Shown here: positions 16,182 to 25,377 of the stretch, one piece after another
Layout of the letters: every line of letters begins with the position of its first letter
Position numbering within the stretch: position 1 is the stretch's first letter
Assembly: GCF_002002705.1 (NCBI RefSeq)
Contig: NZ_MUNS01000041.1
Span: 485,545 to 549,544 of the forward strand
Direction of reading: 5' to 3'
From: Polaromonas sp. C04
GTDB taxonomy: Bacteria; Pseudomonadota; Gammaproteobacteria; Burkholderiales; Burkholderiaceae_C
Length of the DNA stretch: 64,000 nt
Made by a program: the position numbers and the translations under genes
Notes under the pieces: generated by a model
What the model was told of the DNA's origin: nothing
What the model saw: the letters and a program-made list of their open reading frames with translations, nothing else
Databases searched by the model: none

Positions 16182-16658
16182 GTGTCAAACTTGGTGTTTC
16201 GCTTCGCGACGATTCAGGGCCAGAACATCCACTGGTTCCTGAAACGCAACTGCTCGGTGTCCCCGGCCCAGCTGGCTTGGGTGTACCTGTCGTTGTGCGT
16301 GGTGTCGCTGGGTATCGGTGCGGTGTTCTGGTTCCAGGGCGCCACGCTGGTCATGCCGTTTGCCTGGGTCGAGTTGCTGGTGGTGGGGGTTTCCTTTTGG
16401 GTTTACGCCCGTCATGCCACCGATGGCGAGAAGATCTCGCTGCAGGGTGCGCAACTGGTGGTTGAACTGGAGAGTGCCGGCAAGCTGGAGCGCGCGGAGT
16501 TCAATCGCGAGTGGGTGCGGGTCGAGCCCCGCACCGGTGACAGGTCGTTGATCGAGGTGTCGGGTCAGGGGCGGACGGTTCAGGTGGGGCGCTACGTGCG
16601 CCCCGAATTGCGTCCGGCGCTGGCGCGCGAGATCAGGATGGCGTTGCGTGGTGCCTGA
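16182..16658 (+). CDS. DUF2244 membrane protein upstream of the oxidase operon
   Basis: 158 residues with a GTG start (16182). Two adjacent membrane helices (LAWVYLSLCVVSLGIGAVFW and FAWVELLVVGVSFWVYA) are followed by a soluble C-terminal half with VGRYVRPELRPALAREIR. DUF2244 proteins are commonly encoded just before cytochrome c oxidase subunit II in proteobacteria and are thought to assist the oxidase, although no activity is proven. It is 101 bases upstream of ctaC on the same strand. Confidence 0.85.
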   Translation: MSNLVFRFATIQGQNIHWFLKRNCSVSPAQLAWVYLSLCVVSLGIGAVFWFQGATLVMPFAWVELLVVGVSFWVYARHATDGEKISLQGAQLVVELESAGKLERAEFNREWVRVEPRTGDRSLIEVSGQGRTVQVGRYVRPELRPALAREIRMALRGA

Positions 16659-16759
16659 AGCGGGTCCGCTGGAGCCCGCAGGCTGGACAGGCGCCGCAGA
16701 CAGGGCGTCGGGGCAAGAGAAAACAAGATTGGTTTAATTGAGGCAATGAAGAAGTGAAC

Positions 16760-17941
16760 ATGATCAAAAACATTTTCAGCAAGTTGGCTTCAGGCCTTCG
16801 AATCCCCGGCCTCTGGCTGGCAGCCTGGGCCAGCACGGCGGCTTATGCGGCCAAAGATCTCCCGGGCGGCCCGTCACTGTGGGAGTTGAACCTGCAGCCC
16901 GCGGTCACCAGCATTGCCGAAGAACAGCGCTGGCTCCATGACGGCTTGATGATCGTGTGCGCCGTGGTCTTCGTGGGCGTGTTCGGCGTCATGTTCTATT
17001 CCATCTGGAAGCACCGCAAGTCCGTGGGACACAAGGCTGCCAGTTTCCACGAGTCGGTCACGGTCGAAATGGCCTGGACGATCATCCCGTTCGTCATCCT
17101 CATCCTGGTAGCGCTGCCGGCGACCAAGGTGATCGTGGCGGAAAAAGACACCACCAATGCGGATCTGACCGTCAAGGCCACCGGGTACCAGTGGAAGTGG
17201 GGGTATGACTACCTCAACGGGGAAGGCGAGGGCATTGGGTTTCTCTCCACGCTGAATCCGACGCACCGCGAGATGTCGAGCAATGGCGCCAAGGGCGTAA
17301 TACCGGACAACTACCTGCTCGACGTGGACAACCCGCTGGTGGTGCCGGTCGACAAGAAGATCCGCATCATCACCACGGCGAATGACGTGATTCACTCGTT
17401 CTCGGTGCCGGCTTTCGGCATCAAGCAGGATGCCATCCCTGGTTTTGTCCGCGACACCTGGTTCCGGGCCAACAAAGTCGGCACCTACTACGGCGAATGC
17501 ACCGAATTGTGCGGCAAGGAACACGCCTACATGCCGATCCAGGTCAAAGTCGTGAGCGCGCAGGATTATTCCAAATGGGTCGATGGCGAGAAAAAGAAGA
17601 TGGCCGCAGCGGCGGACGATCCGAACAAGGTCTGGACGCTGGCCGATCTCGTGAGCCGGGGTGAAAAGGTGTATACCGCCAACTGCGCGGCCTGCCACCA
17701 GGCCAACGGCAAGGGTGCGGGGCCGATCAAGCCGCTGGACGGCTCGCCCGTGGTGCTCGACGCCGATAAAAACGCCCAGATCAAGACGGTGCTGGAAGGC
17801 CGCCTGAATGGCGCCATGCCTTCGTGGAAGGCGCTCAGCGACACCGATATCGCCGCCGTGATCACGTATACCAAGAACCACTGGTCGAACAAGACCGGGC
17901 AGGTGGTGCAGCCGACGGACGTCAAGGCCGACCGTAGCTGA
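16760..17941 (+). CDS. ctaC: Cytochrome c oxidase subunit II with C-terminal cytochrome c domain
   Basis: 393 residues from the ATG at 16760 (a GTG two codons earlier is possible). Signal peptide, two membrane helices, then the cupredoxin domain with the CuA site: His in DVIHSFSVP and CTELCGKEHAYM, with the cysteines at residues 247 and 251. A fused class I cytochrome c domain carries CAACH at 309-313. The extra heme makes this a caa3-type subunit II that can take electrons from, or act as, an attached cytochrome c. First structural gene of the oxidase operon. Confidence 0.93.
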   Translation: MIKNIFSKLASGLRIPGLWLAAWASTAAYAAKDLPGGPSLWELNLQPAVTSIAEEQRWLHDGLMIVCAVVFVGVFGVMFYSIWKHRKSVGHKAASFHESVTVEMAWTIIPFVILILVALPATKVIVAEKDTTNADLTVKATGYQWKWGYDYLNGEGEGIGFLSTLNPTHREMSSNGAKGVIPDNYLLDVDNPLVVPVDKKIRIITTANDVIHSFSVPAFGIKQDAIPGFVRDTWFRANKVGTYYGECTELCGKEHAYMPIQVKVVSAQDYSKWVDGEKKKMAAAADDPNKVWTLADLVSRGEKVYTANCAACHQANGKGAGPIKPLDGSPVVLDADKNAQIKTVLEGRLNGAMPSWKALSDTDIAAVITYTKNHWSNKTGQVVQPTDVKADRS

Positions 17942-17984
17942 AGTCGCCGGAAATCATTGAAGAAGTATTGAGAAGGAAATCCCG

Positions 17985-19613
17985 ATGAGTGCAGTTCTTG
18001 ACAATCACGGACACGGCGACCATACGCTTGACGACCACCACGCTCATATCCCGACGGGCTGGCGCCGCTGGGTCTTTGCGACCAATCACAAGGACATCGG
18101 CACGATGTACCTGCTGTTTGCTTCCACCATGCTATTGGTGGGTGGCGCGATGGCCATGGTGATCCGCGCCGAGTTGTTCGAACCGGGCCTGCAATTCGTC
18201 ACCCCCGAGTTTTTCAACCAGCTCACCACCATGCATGGCCTGATCATGATTTTCGGCGCCATCATGCCGGCCTTCGTGGGTTTTGCGAACTGGATGGTGC
18301 CGCTGGAAATCGGTGCCTCCGACATGGCGTTTGCGCGCATGAACAACTTCAGCTTCTGGCTGTTGGTGCCGGCGGCCGTGATGTTGGTAGGGGGGTTCTT
18401 CATGCCTGGCGGTGCGCCGTCGACGGGCTGGACGATGTATGCCCCGCTGTCGCTGCAGATGGGCATGTCCATGGACTCCACCATTTTGGCGATACACCTG
18501 ATGGGCGCCTCGTCCATCATGGGTTCGATCAACATCATCGTGACCATCCTGAACATGCGCGCGCCGGGCATGACACTCATGAAGTTGCCGATGTTCTGCT
18601 GGGCCTGGCTGATCACCGCCTATCTGCTGGTTGCCGTGATGCCGGTGTTGGCCGGAGCGGTCACCATGACGCTGATGGACCGCCACTTCGGCACCAGCTT
18701 CTTTAATTCGGCCAACGGCGGCGACCCGATCATGTACCAGCATATCTTCTGGTTCTTCGGCCACCCCGAGGTTTACATCATGATCCTGCCGGCCTTCGGC
18801 ATCATCAGCATGGTGATACCGGCGTTCGCGCGCAAGAAGCTGTTTGGCTACGCCTCGATGGTGTACGCCATTGCGTCGATCGCGATCTTGAGCTTCATCG
18901 TCTGGGCGCACCACATGTTTGCCACGGGCATGCCGGTCACGGGTCAGTTGTTCTTCATGTACGCCACCATGCTCATCGCGGTGCCCACGGCGGTCAAGGT
19001 ATTCAACTGGACCGCCACCATGTGGCGCGGCTCGATGACTTTCGAGACCCCCATGCTGTTCGCCGTGGGATTCATTTTCGTGTTCGTCCTCGGGGGCTTC
19101 AGCGGCCTGATTCTGGCGCTGGCACCGGTCGACCTGCAGCTGCATGGCACTTACTATGTGGTGGCCCATTTCCACTACGTCCTGGTGGCGGCCGCCCTGT
19201 TCGCCATGTTCGCCGGCTACTACTACTGGTGCCCCAAGTGGACCGGCGTGATGTACAACGAAACGCGCGGCAAGATTCACTTCTGGTGGTCGCTGATCTC
19301 GTTCAACATCGCGTTCTTCCCGATGCACTTCCTGGGGCTGGCGGGCATGCCGCGCCGCTATGCGGACTACCCGATGCAGTTTGCCGACTTCAACATGGTG
19401 GTTTCCATCGGCGCGCTCTTCTTCGGTGTCGCACAGGTGTATTTCTTCTTCTTCATCGTATTGCCGACCATGCGCGGCAAAGGCGAAAAAGCGCCGCAAA
19501 ATCCGTGGGAAGGCGCCGAAGGCCTCGAGTGGGAAATTCCCTCTCCCGCCCCGTTCCACACCTTCGAGACACCGCCCAAGCTCGATGCGACGGCGACCCG
19601 CATCATCGGTTGA
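17985..19613 (+). CDS. ctaD: Cytochrome c oxidase subunit I
   Basis: 542 residues with 12 membrane helices. Heme a and CuB ligand motifs are present: FFGHPEVYIMILPAFG (CuB histidine, the tyrosine of the His-Tyr crosslink and the D-channel glutamate), WAHHMFATGM (two CuB histidines) and LHGTYYVVAHFHYVL (heme a3 and heme a histidines). The glutamate places it in the A1-type heme-copper oxidases. A histidine-rich N-terminus (NHGHGDHTLDDHHAH) precedes the first helix. It pumps protons while reducing oxygen to water. Confidence 0.95.
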   Translation: MSAVLDNHGHGDHTLDDHHAHIPTGWRRWVFATNHKDIGTMYLLFASTMLLVGGAMAMVIRAELFEPGLQFVTPEFFNQLTTMHGLIMIFGAIMPAFVGFANWMVPLEIGASDMAFARMNNFSFWLLVPAAVMLVGGFFMPGGAPSTGWTMYAPLSLQMGMSMDSTILAIHLMGASSIMGSINIIVTILNMRAPGMTLMKLPMFCWAWLITAYLLVAVMPVLAGAVTMTLMDRHFGTSFFNSANGGDPIMYQHIFWFFGHPEVYIMILPAFGIISMVIPAFARKKLFGYASMVYAIASIAILSFIVWAHHMFATGMPVTGQLFFMYATMLIAVPTAVKVFNWTATMWRGSMTFETPMLFAVGFIFVFVLGGFSGLILALAPVDLQLHGTYYVVAHFHYVLVAAALFAMFAGYYYWCPKWTGVMYNETRGKIHFWWSLISFNIAFFPMHFLGLAGMPRRYADYPMQFADFNMVVSIGALFFGVAQVYFFFFIVLPTMRGKGEKAPQNPWEGAEGLEWEIPSPAPFHTFETPPKLDATATRIIG

Positions 19614-19623
19614 GTGACGAGCC

Positions 19624-19728
19624 ATGACGCCTGAGCAAAAGAAAAACAACCTGCGCCTGGGGCTGATCCTGGCGACGGTCGCTTTGGCGTTTTTTGTCGG
19701 CTTGCTCGTCAAGACCGCCTATTTCTGA
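19624..19728 (+). CDS. Cytochrome oxidase small assembly protein (34 residues)
   Basis: A 34-codon frame from ATG 19624 to TGA 19728: a charged start (MTPEQKKNN) followed by a single helix (LRLGLILATVALAFFVGLLV). It sits between ctaD (10 bases upstream) and the Cox11 gene (18 bases downstream). Similar mini-proteins occupy this slot in Burkholderiales and are annotated as small oxidase assembly proteins. Function is inferred from position. Many gene callers miss it because of its size. Confidence 0.8.
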   Translation: MTPEQKKNNLRLGLILATVALAFFVGLLVKTAYF

Positions 19729-19746
19729 CGTAGCGCGCCACCCGCC

Positions 19747-20373
19747 ATGAGCATTCGACGTGAAAACCTCAAGATGATGGCCAAACTGGCCGTCGTCACT
19801 GCGGTGATGTTCGGCTTTGGCTTTGCGCTGGTGCCCTTGTACAAGGCCATCTGCGAGGCCACGGGCGTCAATATCCTGGCACGCGGCGAAAATGATGTGC
19901 CCACGCCCCTGAATGCCGGCGGCAAGGGTGCCAGGGCGCTATCGAACAGCCAGGCCGACCTGAGCCGCACCATTACCGTGGAGTTCGATGCGAATGCGCG
20001 CGGACCATGGTCGTTCAAGCCGGCCGAGCGTTCGATGCAGGTGCACCCGGGCGTGCTGACCACCGTGATGTACGAGTTCCAGAACACGCAGGACCGGCGC
20101 ATGTCGGCGCAGGCCATTCCGAGTTATGCGCCGCGCCAGGCCGCCGCGTACTTCAACAAGATTGAGTGTTTCTGCTTCAGCCAGTGGACCCTGAATGCGG
20201 GCGAAAAGAAGGACTGGCCGGTGGTCTTCGTGATCGACCCCAAGCTGTCGAAAGACGTGACCACCATCACCTTGTCCTACACGTTTTTCGAGGTGGGCGC
20301 AAAAACGCCCCCGCCTCCGGCAGATTCCGCCGATGCCGCCGGGCAGGTTGATGTGAGGCCGAAGAACTCATGA
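19747..20373 (+). CDS. ctaG: Cytochrome c oxidase assembly protein CtaG/Cox11
   Basis: 208 residues. One N-terminal membrane helix (AVVTAVMFGFGFALVPLY) is followed by a periplasmic domain carrying the copper motif ECFCF within FNKIECFCFSQWTLNAGE. Cox11 delivers copper to the CuB site of subunit I, consistent with its place after ctaD. Its stop overlaps the start of the DUF2970 gene (ATGA). Confidence 0.93.
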   Translation: MSIRRENLKMMAKLAVVTAVMFGFGFALVPLYKAICEATGVNILARGENDVPTPLNAGGKGARALSNSQADLSRTITVEFDANARGPWSFKPAERSMQVHPGVLTTVMYEFQNTQDRRMSAQAIPSYAPRQAAAYFNKIECFCFSQWTLNAGEKKDWPVVFVIDPKLSKDVTTITLSYTFFEVGAKTPPPPADSADAAGQVDVRPKNS

Positions 20374-20591
20374 GCGCCCCTGTCGTCAAGCCTGCTGCGC
20401 CGCGCAAGGGCTCGTTCTGGCACAGCGTCAAAACCATCGGCTGGGCGTTCCTGGGCATCCGCAAGAAAAGCGGCTACCAGGAAGACCTGGCCAGAGCCAA
20501 CCCCTTTCACATCGTTGCGGTGGCGATCGGGGCGGTCGCGATCTTTGTCATCGTGCTGATCAGCATCATCAAATGGGTCGTGCTCAAGTAG
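20370..20591 (+). CDS. DUF2970 small membrane protein
   Basis: 73 residues. Basic N-terminus, the signature SVKTIGWAFLGIRKKSGYQED, then one membrane helix (IVAVAIGAVAIFVIVLISII). DUF2970 is a betaproteobacterial family typically found between cox11 and subunit III. It overlaps ctaG by 4 bases, implying translational coupling. The role in the oxidase is unknown. Confidence 0.85.
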   Translation: MSAPVVKPAAPRKGSFWHSVKTIGWAFLGIRKKSGYQEDLARANPFHIVAVAIGAVAIFVIVLISIIKWVVLK

Positions 20592-20644
20592 TCCGGCCCG
20601 ATCATTTAAAGTCCAAAGAAAACTCGAGAGATTCAGGAGCAGAC

Positions 20645-21526
20645 ATGAGTTCAACACCCACCAGCACGGCCCCTTATTACTTTGTGCCAGCGCCTTCGCG
20701 TCATCCGGCCATGGCCGCGCTTGGCCTGTTCTTTGTGATCCTGGGGGGCAGTCAGTGGCTCAATGCTCATACTTGGGGGATGTACCTGTTCATTTTCGGC
20801 ATTCTGTGGTGGCTGGGCGTGCTGTACCAGTGGTTCCACGATGCCGTCCATGAGAGCGAAGGCGGCAGTTATGGCCACAAGGTGGACTTGTCTTTCCGCT
20901 GGAGCATGAGCTGGTTCATTTTCTCGGAAGTGATGTTCTTCGGCGCTTTCTTTACCGCCCTGTGGTGGGCGCGCGCGCACTCGGTGCCGGCGCTGGGCAA
21001 TGTGGAAAATGCCCTGTTGTGGCCCGACTTCAAGGCGGTCTGGCCCAGCATGGCGGCGGGCACCACGGCGTCTCCGGCGAACCTCGTCGCACCCTTTGCC
21101 ACCATGACGCCCTTCTGGCTGCCGACCATCAATACCGCGCTGCTGCTATCGTCGGCCGTCACGGTGACCATCGCCCACCATGCGCTGCGCGCCGGCCATC
21201 GCGGACGCACCATTGCGTTCATGTGGGTCACCGTGCTGCTGGGGGCAACCTTCCTGTGCGTGCAAGGCTACGAGTACTTTCATGCCTATACCGAGATGAA
21301 CCTCAAGCTCACGTCCGGTGTCTATGGGTCGACCTTTTTCATGCTCACGGGTTTCCACGGCTTCCATGTGTTCGTGGGAATGCTGATGCTGCTGTTCATT
21401 ACCTTGCGTTTGATGAAAGGCCATTTCACTGCGGAGCGGCACTTCGGCTTCGAAGGAGCGGCCTGGTACTGGCACTTCGTTGACGTGGTCTGGCTCGGTC
21501 TGTACACGCTGGTGTACTGGCTGTAA
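20645..21526 (+). CDS. ctaE: Cytochrome c oxidase subunit III
   Basis: 293 residues with seven membrane helices. Characteristic segments are FRWSMSWFIFSEVMFFGAFF, FLCVQGYEYFHAYTEM, FFMLTGFHGFHVFVG and AAWYWHFVDVVWLGLYTLVY. Start chosen at the ATG on 20645 with AGGAG 8-12 bases upstream; the open frame upstream lacks a site. Subunit III stabilises the oxidase core and its proton uptake. A terminator 17 bases after the stop ends this part of the operon. Confidence 0.93.
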   Translation: MSSTPTSTAPYYFVPAPSRHPAMAALGLFFVILGGSQWLNAHTWGMYLFIFGILWWLGVLYQWFHDAVHESEGGSYGHKVDLSFRWSMSWFIFSEVMFFGAFFTALWWARAHSVPALGNVENALLWPDFKAVWPSMAAGTTASPANLVAPFATMTPFWLPTINTALLLSSAVTVTIAHHALRAGHRGRTIAFMWVTVLLGATFLCVQGYEYFHAYTEMNLKLTSGVYGSTFFMLTGFHGFHVFVGMLMLLFITLRLMKGHFTAERHFGFEGAAWYWHFVDVVWLGLYTLVYWL

Positions 21527-21542
21527 CGCGCGCCAGTCGAAA

Positions 21543-21564
21543 AAAGCGCCGTGAGGCGCTTTTC
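21543..21564 (+). terminator. Terminator after oxidase subunit III
   Basis: A 9-bp stem AAAAGCGCC / GGCGCTTTT with GTGA loop and flanking A and T tracts. It separates the structural oxidase genes from the assembly genes and can also stop the convergent DUF2909 transcript. Confidence 0.85.
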
Positions 21565-21587
21565 TGCTTTGCTGGGGGGTTGGTCAA

Positions 21588-21815
21588 TTATTGGCCGGGA
21601 GCAATGCCGGTGGGCTGGATGTACCCGAGCTTCCAGGCAAGCAAAATGCACAGGAACAGCAGGATGGAAAACCCGATGCGAAACGCCAGTGCGCGCGCCA
21701 TGTTGCGGCCCCGGCGTTTATCGTCTTGCGCCGTTCCCCCGCGCATCATGAAAAATAATGCGGAGCCCAGGCTGCCAAGAATGGCGACGAATGCGAGGAT
21801 GACAAGGTATTTCAT
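21588..21815 (-). CDS. Twin-transmembrane DUF2909 protein
   Basis: 75 residues from the ATG at 21813-21815. Two helices (YLVILAFVAILGSLGSALFFM and FRIGFSILLFLCILLAWKLGY) flank a basic loop KRRGRNMARALA. This is the DUF2909 pattern; it is conserved on the opposite strand between ctaE and SURF1 in Burkholderiales, suggesting an oxidase-linked role, but none is proven. It is divergent from the SURF1 gene with only 18 bases between start codons. Confidence 0.85.
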   Translation of the reverse strand: MKYLVILAFVAILGSLGSALFFMMRGGTAQDDKRRGRNMARALAFRIGFSILLFLCILLAWKLGYIQPTGIAPGQ

Positions 21816-21833
21816 GGAGCCCATTATCCTGTG

Positions 21834-22574
21834 ATGGCACGCTCTTCGCTGTTGCGGTTCTGGCTGTTGAGCCTGTGCGCGCTGATCGGCATCGGCGTCA
21901 CGCTGTCGCTCGGCCGCTGGCAATTGTCCAGGGCGGCCCAGAAGGAGGCGCTGCAGAGACAAATTCACCAAGGAAAAATACGCGAAACCATTGATACACG
22001 GGAGCTTCTTGCTACGCAAAATATAGCATCCGAGTTGTACCGGCCGGTCACACTGCGCGGTACCTGGCTGGCGCAGCGCACGGTATTCCTCGACAACCGG
22101 GAGATGGATGAAAAAGCCGGCTTTTTTGTGATCACGCCCTTGCGGCTGGAGCACAGCGAGGCGGTGATTCTGGTGCAGCGGGGCTGGGCCATGCGCAACT
22201 TCCTCGACCGCACCGCGCTGCCCCGGATTGATACACCGGCCGGCACGGTGCAGGTGAGCGGCCGGATTGCCCCGCCGCCTTCCAAGCTTTTCGAGTTCAA
22301 GGGTGCCGATACGGGTGTCATACGGCAAAATCTGGATCTGCCGCAGTTTCGTATTGAGACCGGCCTGCGGCTGCTGGACGTCACGGTACTGCAGACCGGT
22401 GCCCCGAGCGAGGGTTTGCAGCGTAACTGGCCGCCGGTCAATTCGGGGGTTGAAACCAACTACGGTTACGCATTTCAATGGTTTTCCCTGAGCGCCCTGA
22501 TTGCAATTCTTTATGTCTGGTTCCAAATTGTCCGACGCTTTATCGCCCCCACTCGCCGGCGCCCCCCGGTCTGA
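21834..22574 (+). CDS. SURF1 family oxidase assembly protein
   Basis: 246 residues from the ATG at 21834 (a GTG one codon earlier is possible). Helices at both ends (LLSLCALIGIGVTLSLGRWQ and FQWFSLSALIAILYVWFQIV) flank a periplasmic domain with LRGTWLAQRTVFLDNRE and VILVQRGWAM. SURF1 supports heme a insertion into subunit I. The short helix-linked stretch LLATQNIAS derives from a core repeat (22011-22027). It overlaps the next gene if that gene starts at 22513. Confidence 0.9.
   Translation: MARSSLLRFWLLSLCALIGIGVTLSLGRWQLSRAAQKEALQRQIHQGKIRETIDTRELLATQNIASELYRPVTLRGTWLAQRTVFLDNREMDEKAGFFVITPLRLEHSEAVILVQRGWAMRNFLDRTALPRIDTPAGTVQVSGRIAPPPSKLFEFKGADTGVIRQNLDLPQFRIETGLRLLDVTVLQTGAPSEGLQRNWPPVNSGVETNYGYAFQWFSLSALIAILYVWFQIVRRFIAPTRRRPPV
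22011..22027 (+). repeat. 17-nt palindromic core repeat inside the SURF1 gene
   Basis: GCTACGCAAAATATAGC, matching GCTAY-N7-RTAGC, in the variable segment after the first helix. Translated as part of LATQNIAS. Confidence 0.65.
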
Positions 22575-23247
22575 GTCCCATGACCAGCCGCTGGGGCTGA
22601 CCGTGCACTCGATGCCGACGCCACAGGAGTCGATGCCGACCGATGCACAGCGCACCAGGCGCGGCCGCTGGCAAATGATGGCCGTCATGCTCGTGTGCGC
22701 GGCGCCGGTGATCGCTTCCTACTTCACCTACTACGTGATCCGCCCCCAAGGCCGGGTCAACTTCGGTGCGCTGATCGAGCCGCAGCGCCCGATACCTGCG
22801 GTAACCGCCCGCACACTGGCCGGCCAGAGCGTGCCGCTGCGCTCGCTCGAGGGTCAGTGGCTGCTGCTGAGTGTGGCCGATGCTGCGTGTAACGCCGACT
22901 GCCAGCAGCGGCTGTACCTGCAGCACCAGATGCGCGTGAGCCTGGGCAGGAACATGGACCGTGTGGACTGGGTCTGGCTGGTGGCCGACGACGCGCCAGT
23001 GCCTGCCGCCCTGCTCCCGGCCCTGGCGGACGCGACCGTGCTGCGTGTTCCCGCAGCGACGCTGTCGCAATGGTTGCCGCCGGCCGCCGGGCATGACCTG
23101 CGTGAGCATTTGTATGTCGTCGACCCGATGGGCAATCTCATGATGCGGTTTCCGGCGCATCTGGAAATTGCCAACGCCGGCAAGGCCAAGGGCGACCTGG
23201 ACCGGCTGCTGCGCGCCTCCGCGGCGTGGGACAAGGCCGCGCGCTGA
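22513..23247 (+). CDS. Membrane-anchored SCO-like protein of the oxidase locus
   Basis: 244 residues from the ATG at 22513, which overlaps SURF1 by 62 bases; starts at 22612 or 22633 (weak AGGAG) are possible. One membrane helix (WQMMAVMLVCAAPVIASYFTYY) anchors a thioredoxin-like domain: WLLLSVADAACNADCQQRLY carries a C-x3-C pair and REHLYVVDPMGNLMMRFP matches the SCO strand before the C-terminal helix. The spacing of the cysteine pair is that of SCO copper chaperones, but the proline after it is missing. A copper or thiol role in oxidase assembly is inferred. Confidence 0.7.
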   Translation: MSGSKLSDALSPPLAGAPRSESHDQPLGLTVHSMPTPQESMPTDAQRTRRGRWQMMAVMLVCAAPVIASYFTYYVIRPQGRVNFGALIEPQRPIPAVTARTLAGQSVPLRSLEGQWLLLSVADAACNADCQQRLYLQHQMRVSLGRNMDRVDWVWLVADDAPVPAALLPALADATVLRVPAATLSQWLPPAAGHDLREHLYVVDPMGNLMMRFPAHLEIANAGKAKGDLDRLLRASAAWDKAAR

Positions 23248-23269
23248 GGCGCGTGATCAAGGCATATCG

Positions 23270-24478
23270 ATGGCTGCTCAACCGCTGTACGACCTGTCAC
23301 CGCTGGCGCAACTGCTGCTCGCGGGCATCCTGGCGGCCTTGGGGCCGCTGGTGTGGGTCTGGCTGCGCAACCGGCAATCCTCCAGTGCGCGCTGGCTGCA
23401 GGCCTTGACGCTGCTGACCCTGTTCCTCACGTTCGACCTGGTGCTGTTTGGCGCGTTCACGCGGCTCACGGACTCCGGCCTGGGCTGCCCGGACTGGCCG
23501 GGCTGTTATGGCAACGCCAGCCCGGTCGGCGCCACTGCGGCCATCACGGCCGCGCAGACCGCCATGCCCACCGGTCCGGTGACCCACGGCAAGGCCTGGG
23601 TCGAGATGATCCACCGCTACCTGGCCACGGGCGTCGGCGTCCTCATCCTGACGCTGACCGTTACCGCCTGGGTGCAGCGGCGCCGAGCTGCCCGCGCGGG
23701 CGCTTCCGCTGCAAGTTCCACCATCAACCCCTGGTGGCCCACGCTGACCCTCTTGTGGGTCTGTCTGCAGGGCGCGTTTGGCGCGCTCACCGTGACCATG
23801 AAGCTGTTCCCCGCCATCGTGACGCTGCATTTGCTGGGCGGCATGGTGCTGCTGGCCTTGCTGTGCGCGCAGGCGGTGCGCGCGACACAGGCGCTGGAAG
23901 GTGGCGCCGCCGCGGCGCTGCCCATCTCAACGCGCCTGCTGCTCGGGCTGACCTGTGCGCTGACCGCCTGTCAGATTGCGCTGGGCGGCTGGGTCAGCAC
24001 CAACTATGCCGTGCTCGCATGCACCCAGTTCCCCATGTGCCAGAACAGCTGGTGGCCTGCCATGAATTTTCATCAGGGGTTTCAGATCTGGCGCGGCCTG
24101 GGCCTGACGCCGGACGGCGGCCACATTGATTTTTCCGCGTTGACCGCGATTCACTTCACGCATCGCCTGTTTTCCTATGCCGTGTTCCTGGCCCTGGGTT
24201 TGCTGGCCTGGCGCCTGCGCCCCACCGCCCTGCGTCCGCAGGCGCGCTGGATCGCCGCGCTGGCGCTGTGCCAGTTTGCCACGGGCCTGAGCAACGTGGT
24301 GCTGGGCTGGCCACTGGTGGCCGCGGTGTCGCACACGGGTGGCGCGGCGGCGCTGGTGCTGGTGCTCACGTGGTCCTGGTTCGCCAGCCGCAGCGCGCCT
24401 CGCCCGGCGGCGGACGCGGCCGTCAATCATCTCGCCACGGCGTCCCAACGTTCTCCCTCAACAAGGCTATCTGCATGA
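23270..24478 (+). CDS. ctaA: Heme A synthase (COX15/CtaA)
   Basis: 402 residues, eight hydrophobic segments. Heme-ligand regions are [27 protein letters not shown] and [17 protein letters not shown], plus [14 protein letters not shown], the conserved loop with paired cysteines. Start chosen at ATG 23270 with AAGG upstream. It oxidises heme O to heme A for the aa3 centre. Its stop overlaps the start of ctaB (ATGA), indicating coupling of the two heme A synthesis steps. Confidence 0.92.
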   Translation: MAAQPLYDLSPLAQLLLAGILAALGPLVWVWLRNRQSSSARWLQALTLLTLFLTFDLVLFGAFTRLTDSGLGCPDWPGCYGNASPVGATAAITAAQTAMPTGPVTHGKAWVEMIHRYLATGVGVLILTLTVTAWVQRRRAARAGASAASSTINPWWPTLTLLWVCLQGAFGALTVTMKLFPAIVTLHLLGGMVLLALLCAQAVRATQALEGGAAAALPISTRLLLGLTCALTACQIALGGWVSTNYAVLACTQFPMCQNSWWPAMNFHQGFQIWRGLGLTPDGGHIDFSALTAIHFTHRLFSYAVFLALGLLAWRLRPTALRPQARWIAALALCQFATGLSNVVLGWPLVAAVSHTGGAAALVLVLTWSWFASRSAPRPAADAAVNHLATASQRSPSTRLSA

Positions 24479-25371
24479 ATACCGTGGCCAGCGCGACCCC
24501 GATGTCGCATTTCAAACAGTATTACGCGCTGACCAAGCCGCGCGTGATTCAGCTCATCGTGTTTTGCGCATTGATCGGCATGTTGCTGGCGGTTCCCGGC
24601 CTGCCGTCGGCCGCCGATGTGCAGCGCGCCCTCATTGCCTGCGTGGGCATCTGGCTGGTGGCCGCGGCCGCCGCCGCATTCAATTGCCTGGTCGAGCACA
24701 ACATCGACGCCAAGATGAAACGCACCGCGTGGCGCCCCACGGCCAAGGGTGAACTCGGTGACGGGCAGGCCCTGCTGTTTTCGGCCGTGCTGTGCTCGCT
24801 GGGCTCGTGGGTGCTGTATGTGTGGATCAATCCGCTGACGATGTGGCTGACCTTCGCCACATTTGTCGGTTACGCGGTGATCTACACCGTGATCCTCAAG
24901 CCGCGCACGCCGCAAAACATCGTCATCGGCGGGGCCTCGGGCGCGATGCCACCGCTGCTGGGCTGGGCCGCCATGCGCGGCGACGTGGGGCCGGAGGCGC
25001 TGATCCTGTTTCTGATCATTTTTCTGTGGACGCCGCCGCATTTCTGGGCGCTGGCGCTGTACCGTGTGGACGACTACCGCAAGTCCGGCCTGCCCATGCT
25101 GCCGGTCACGCACGGCAACGCCTTCACCCGGCTGCAGGTGTTTTTGTACACGCTGATTTTGTTCGCCGGCTGCCTGATGCCGTTCATCTACGGCATGAGC
25201 TCCTGGCTTTACCTTGCCGCCGCGGTGATCTTGTGCACCGGTTTTTGCACCTACGGCTTTCGGCTCTGGCGTAACTACTCGGACGCGCTGGCGCGCAAGA
25301 CCTTCCGGTTTTCCCTGATTCACCTGAGCCTGCTGTTCGCGGCGCTGCTGGTGGATCACTACCTACTCTGA
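24475..25371 (+). CDS. ctaB: Protoheme IX farnesyltransferase (heme O synthase)
   Basis: 298 residues, about nine membrane helices. UbiA-type prenyltransferase motifs are [20 protein letters not shown] (first aspartate motif) and [18 protein letters not shown] (second). It attaches a farnesyl group to heme B, making heme O, the substrate of CtaA encoded just upstream. It starts inside the ctaA stop codon region. Confidence 0.94.
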   Translation: MNTVASATPMSHFKQYYALTKPRVIQLIVFCALIGMLLAVPGLPSAADVQRALIACVGIWLVAAAAAAFNCLVEHNIDAKMKRTAWRPTAKGELGDGQALLFSAVLCSLGSWVLYVWINPLTMWLTFATFVGYAVIYTVILKPRTPQNIVIGGASGAMPPLLGWAAMRGDVGPEALILFLIIFLWTPPHFWALALYRVDDYRKSGLPMLPVTHGNAFTRLQVFLYTLILFAGCLMPFIYGMSSWLYLAAAVILCTGFCTYGFRLWRNYSDALARKTFRFSLIHLSLLFAALLVDHYLL

Positions 25372-25377
25372 TCGATC

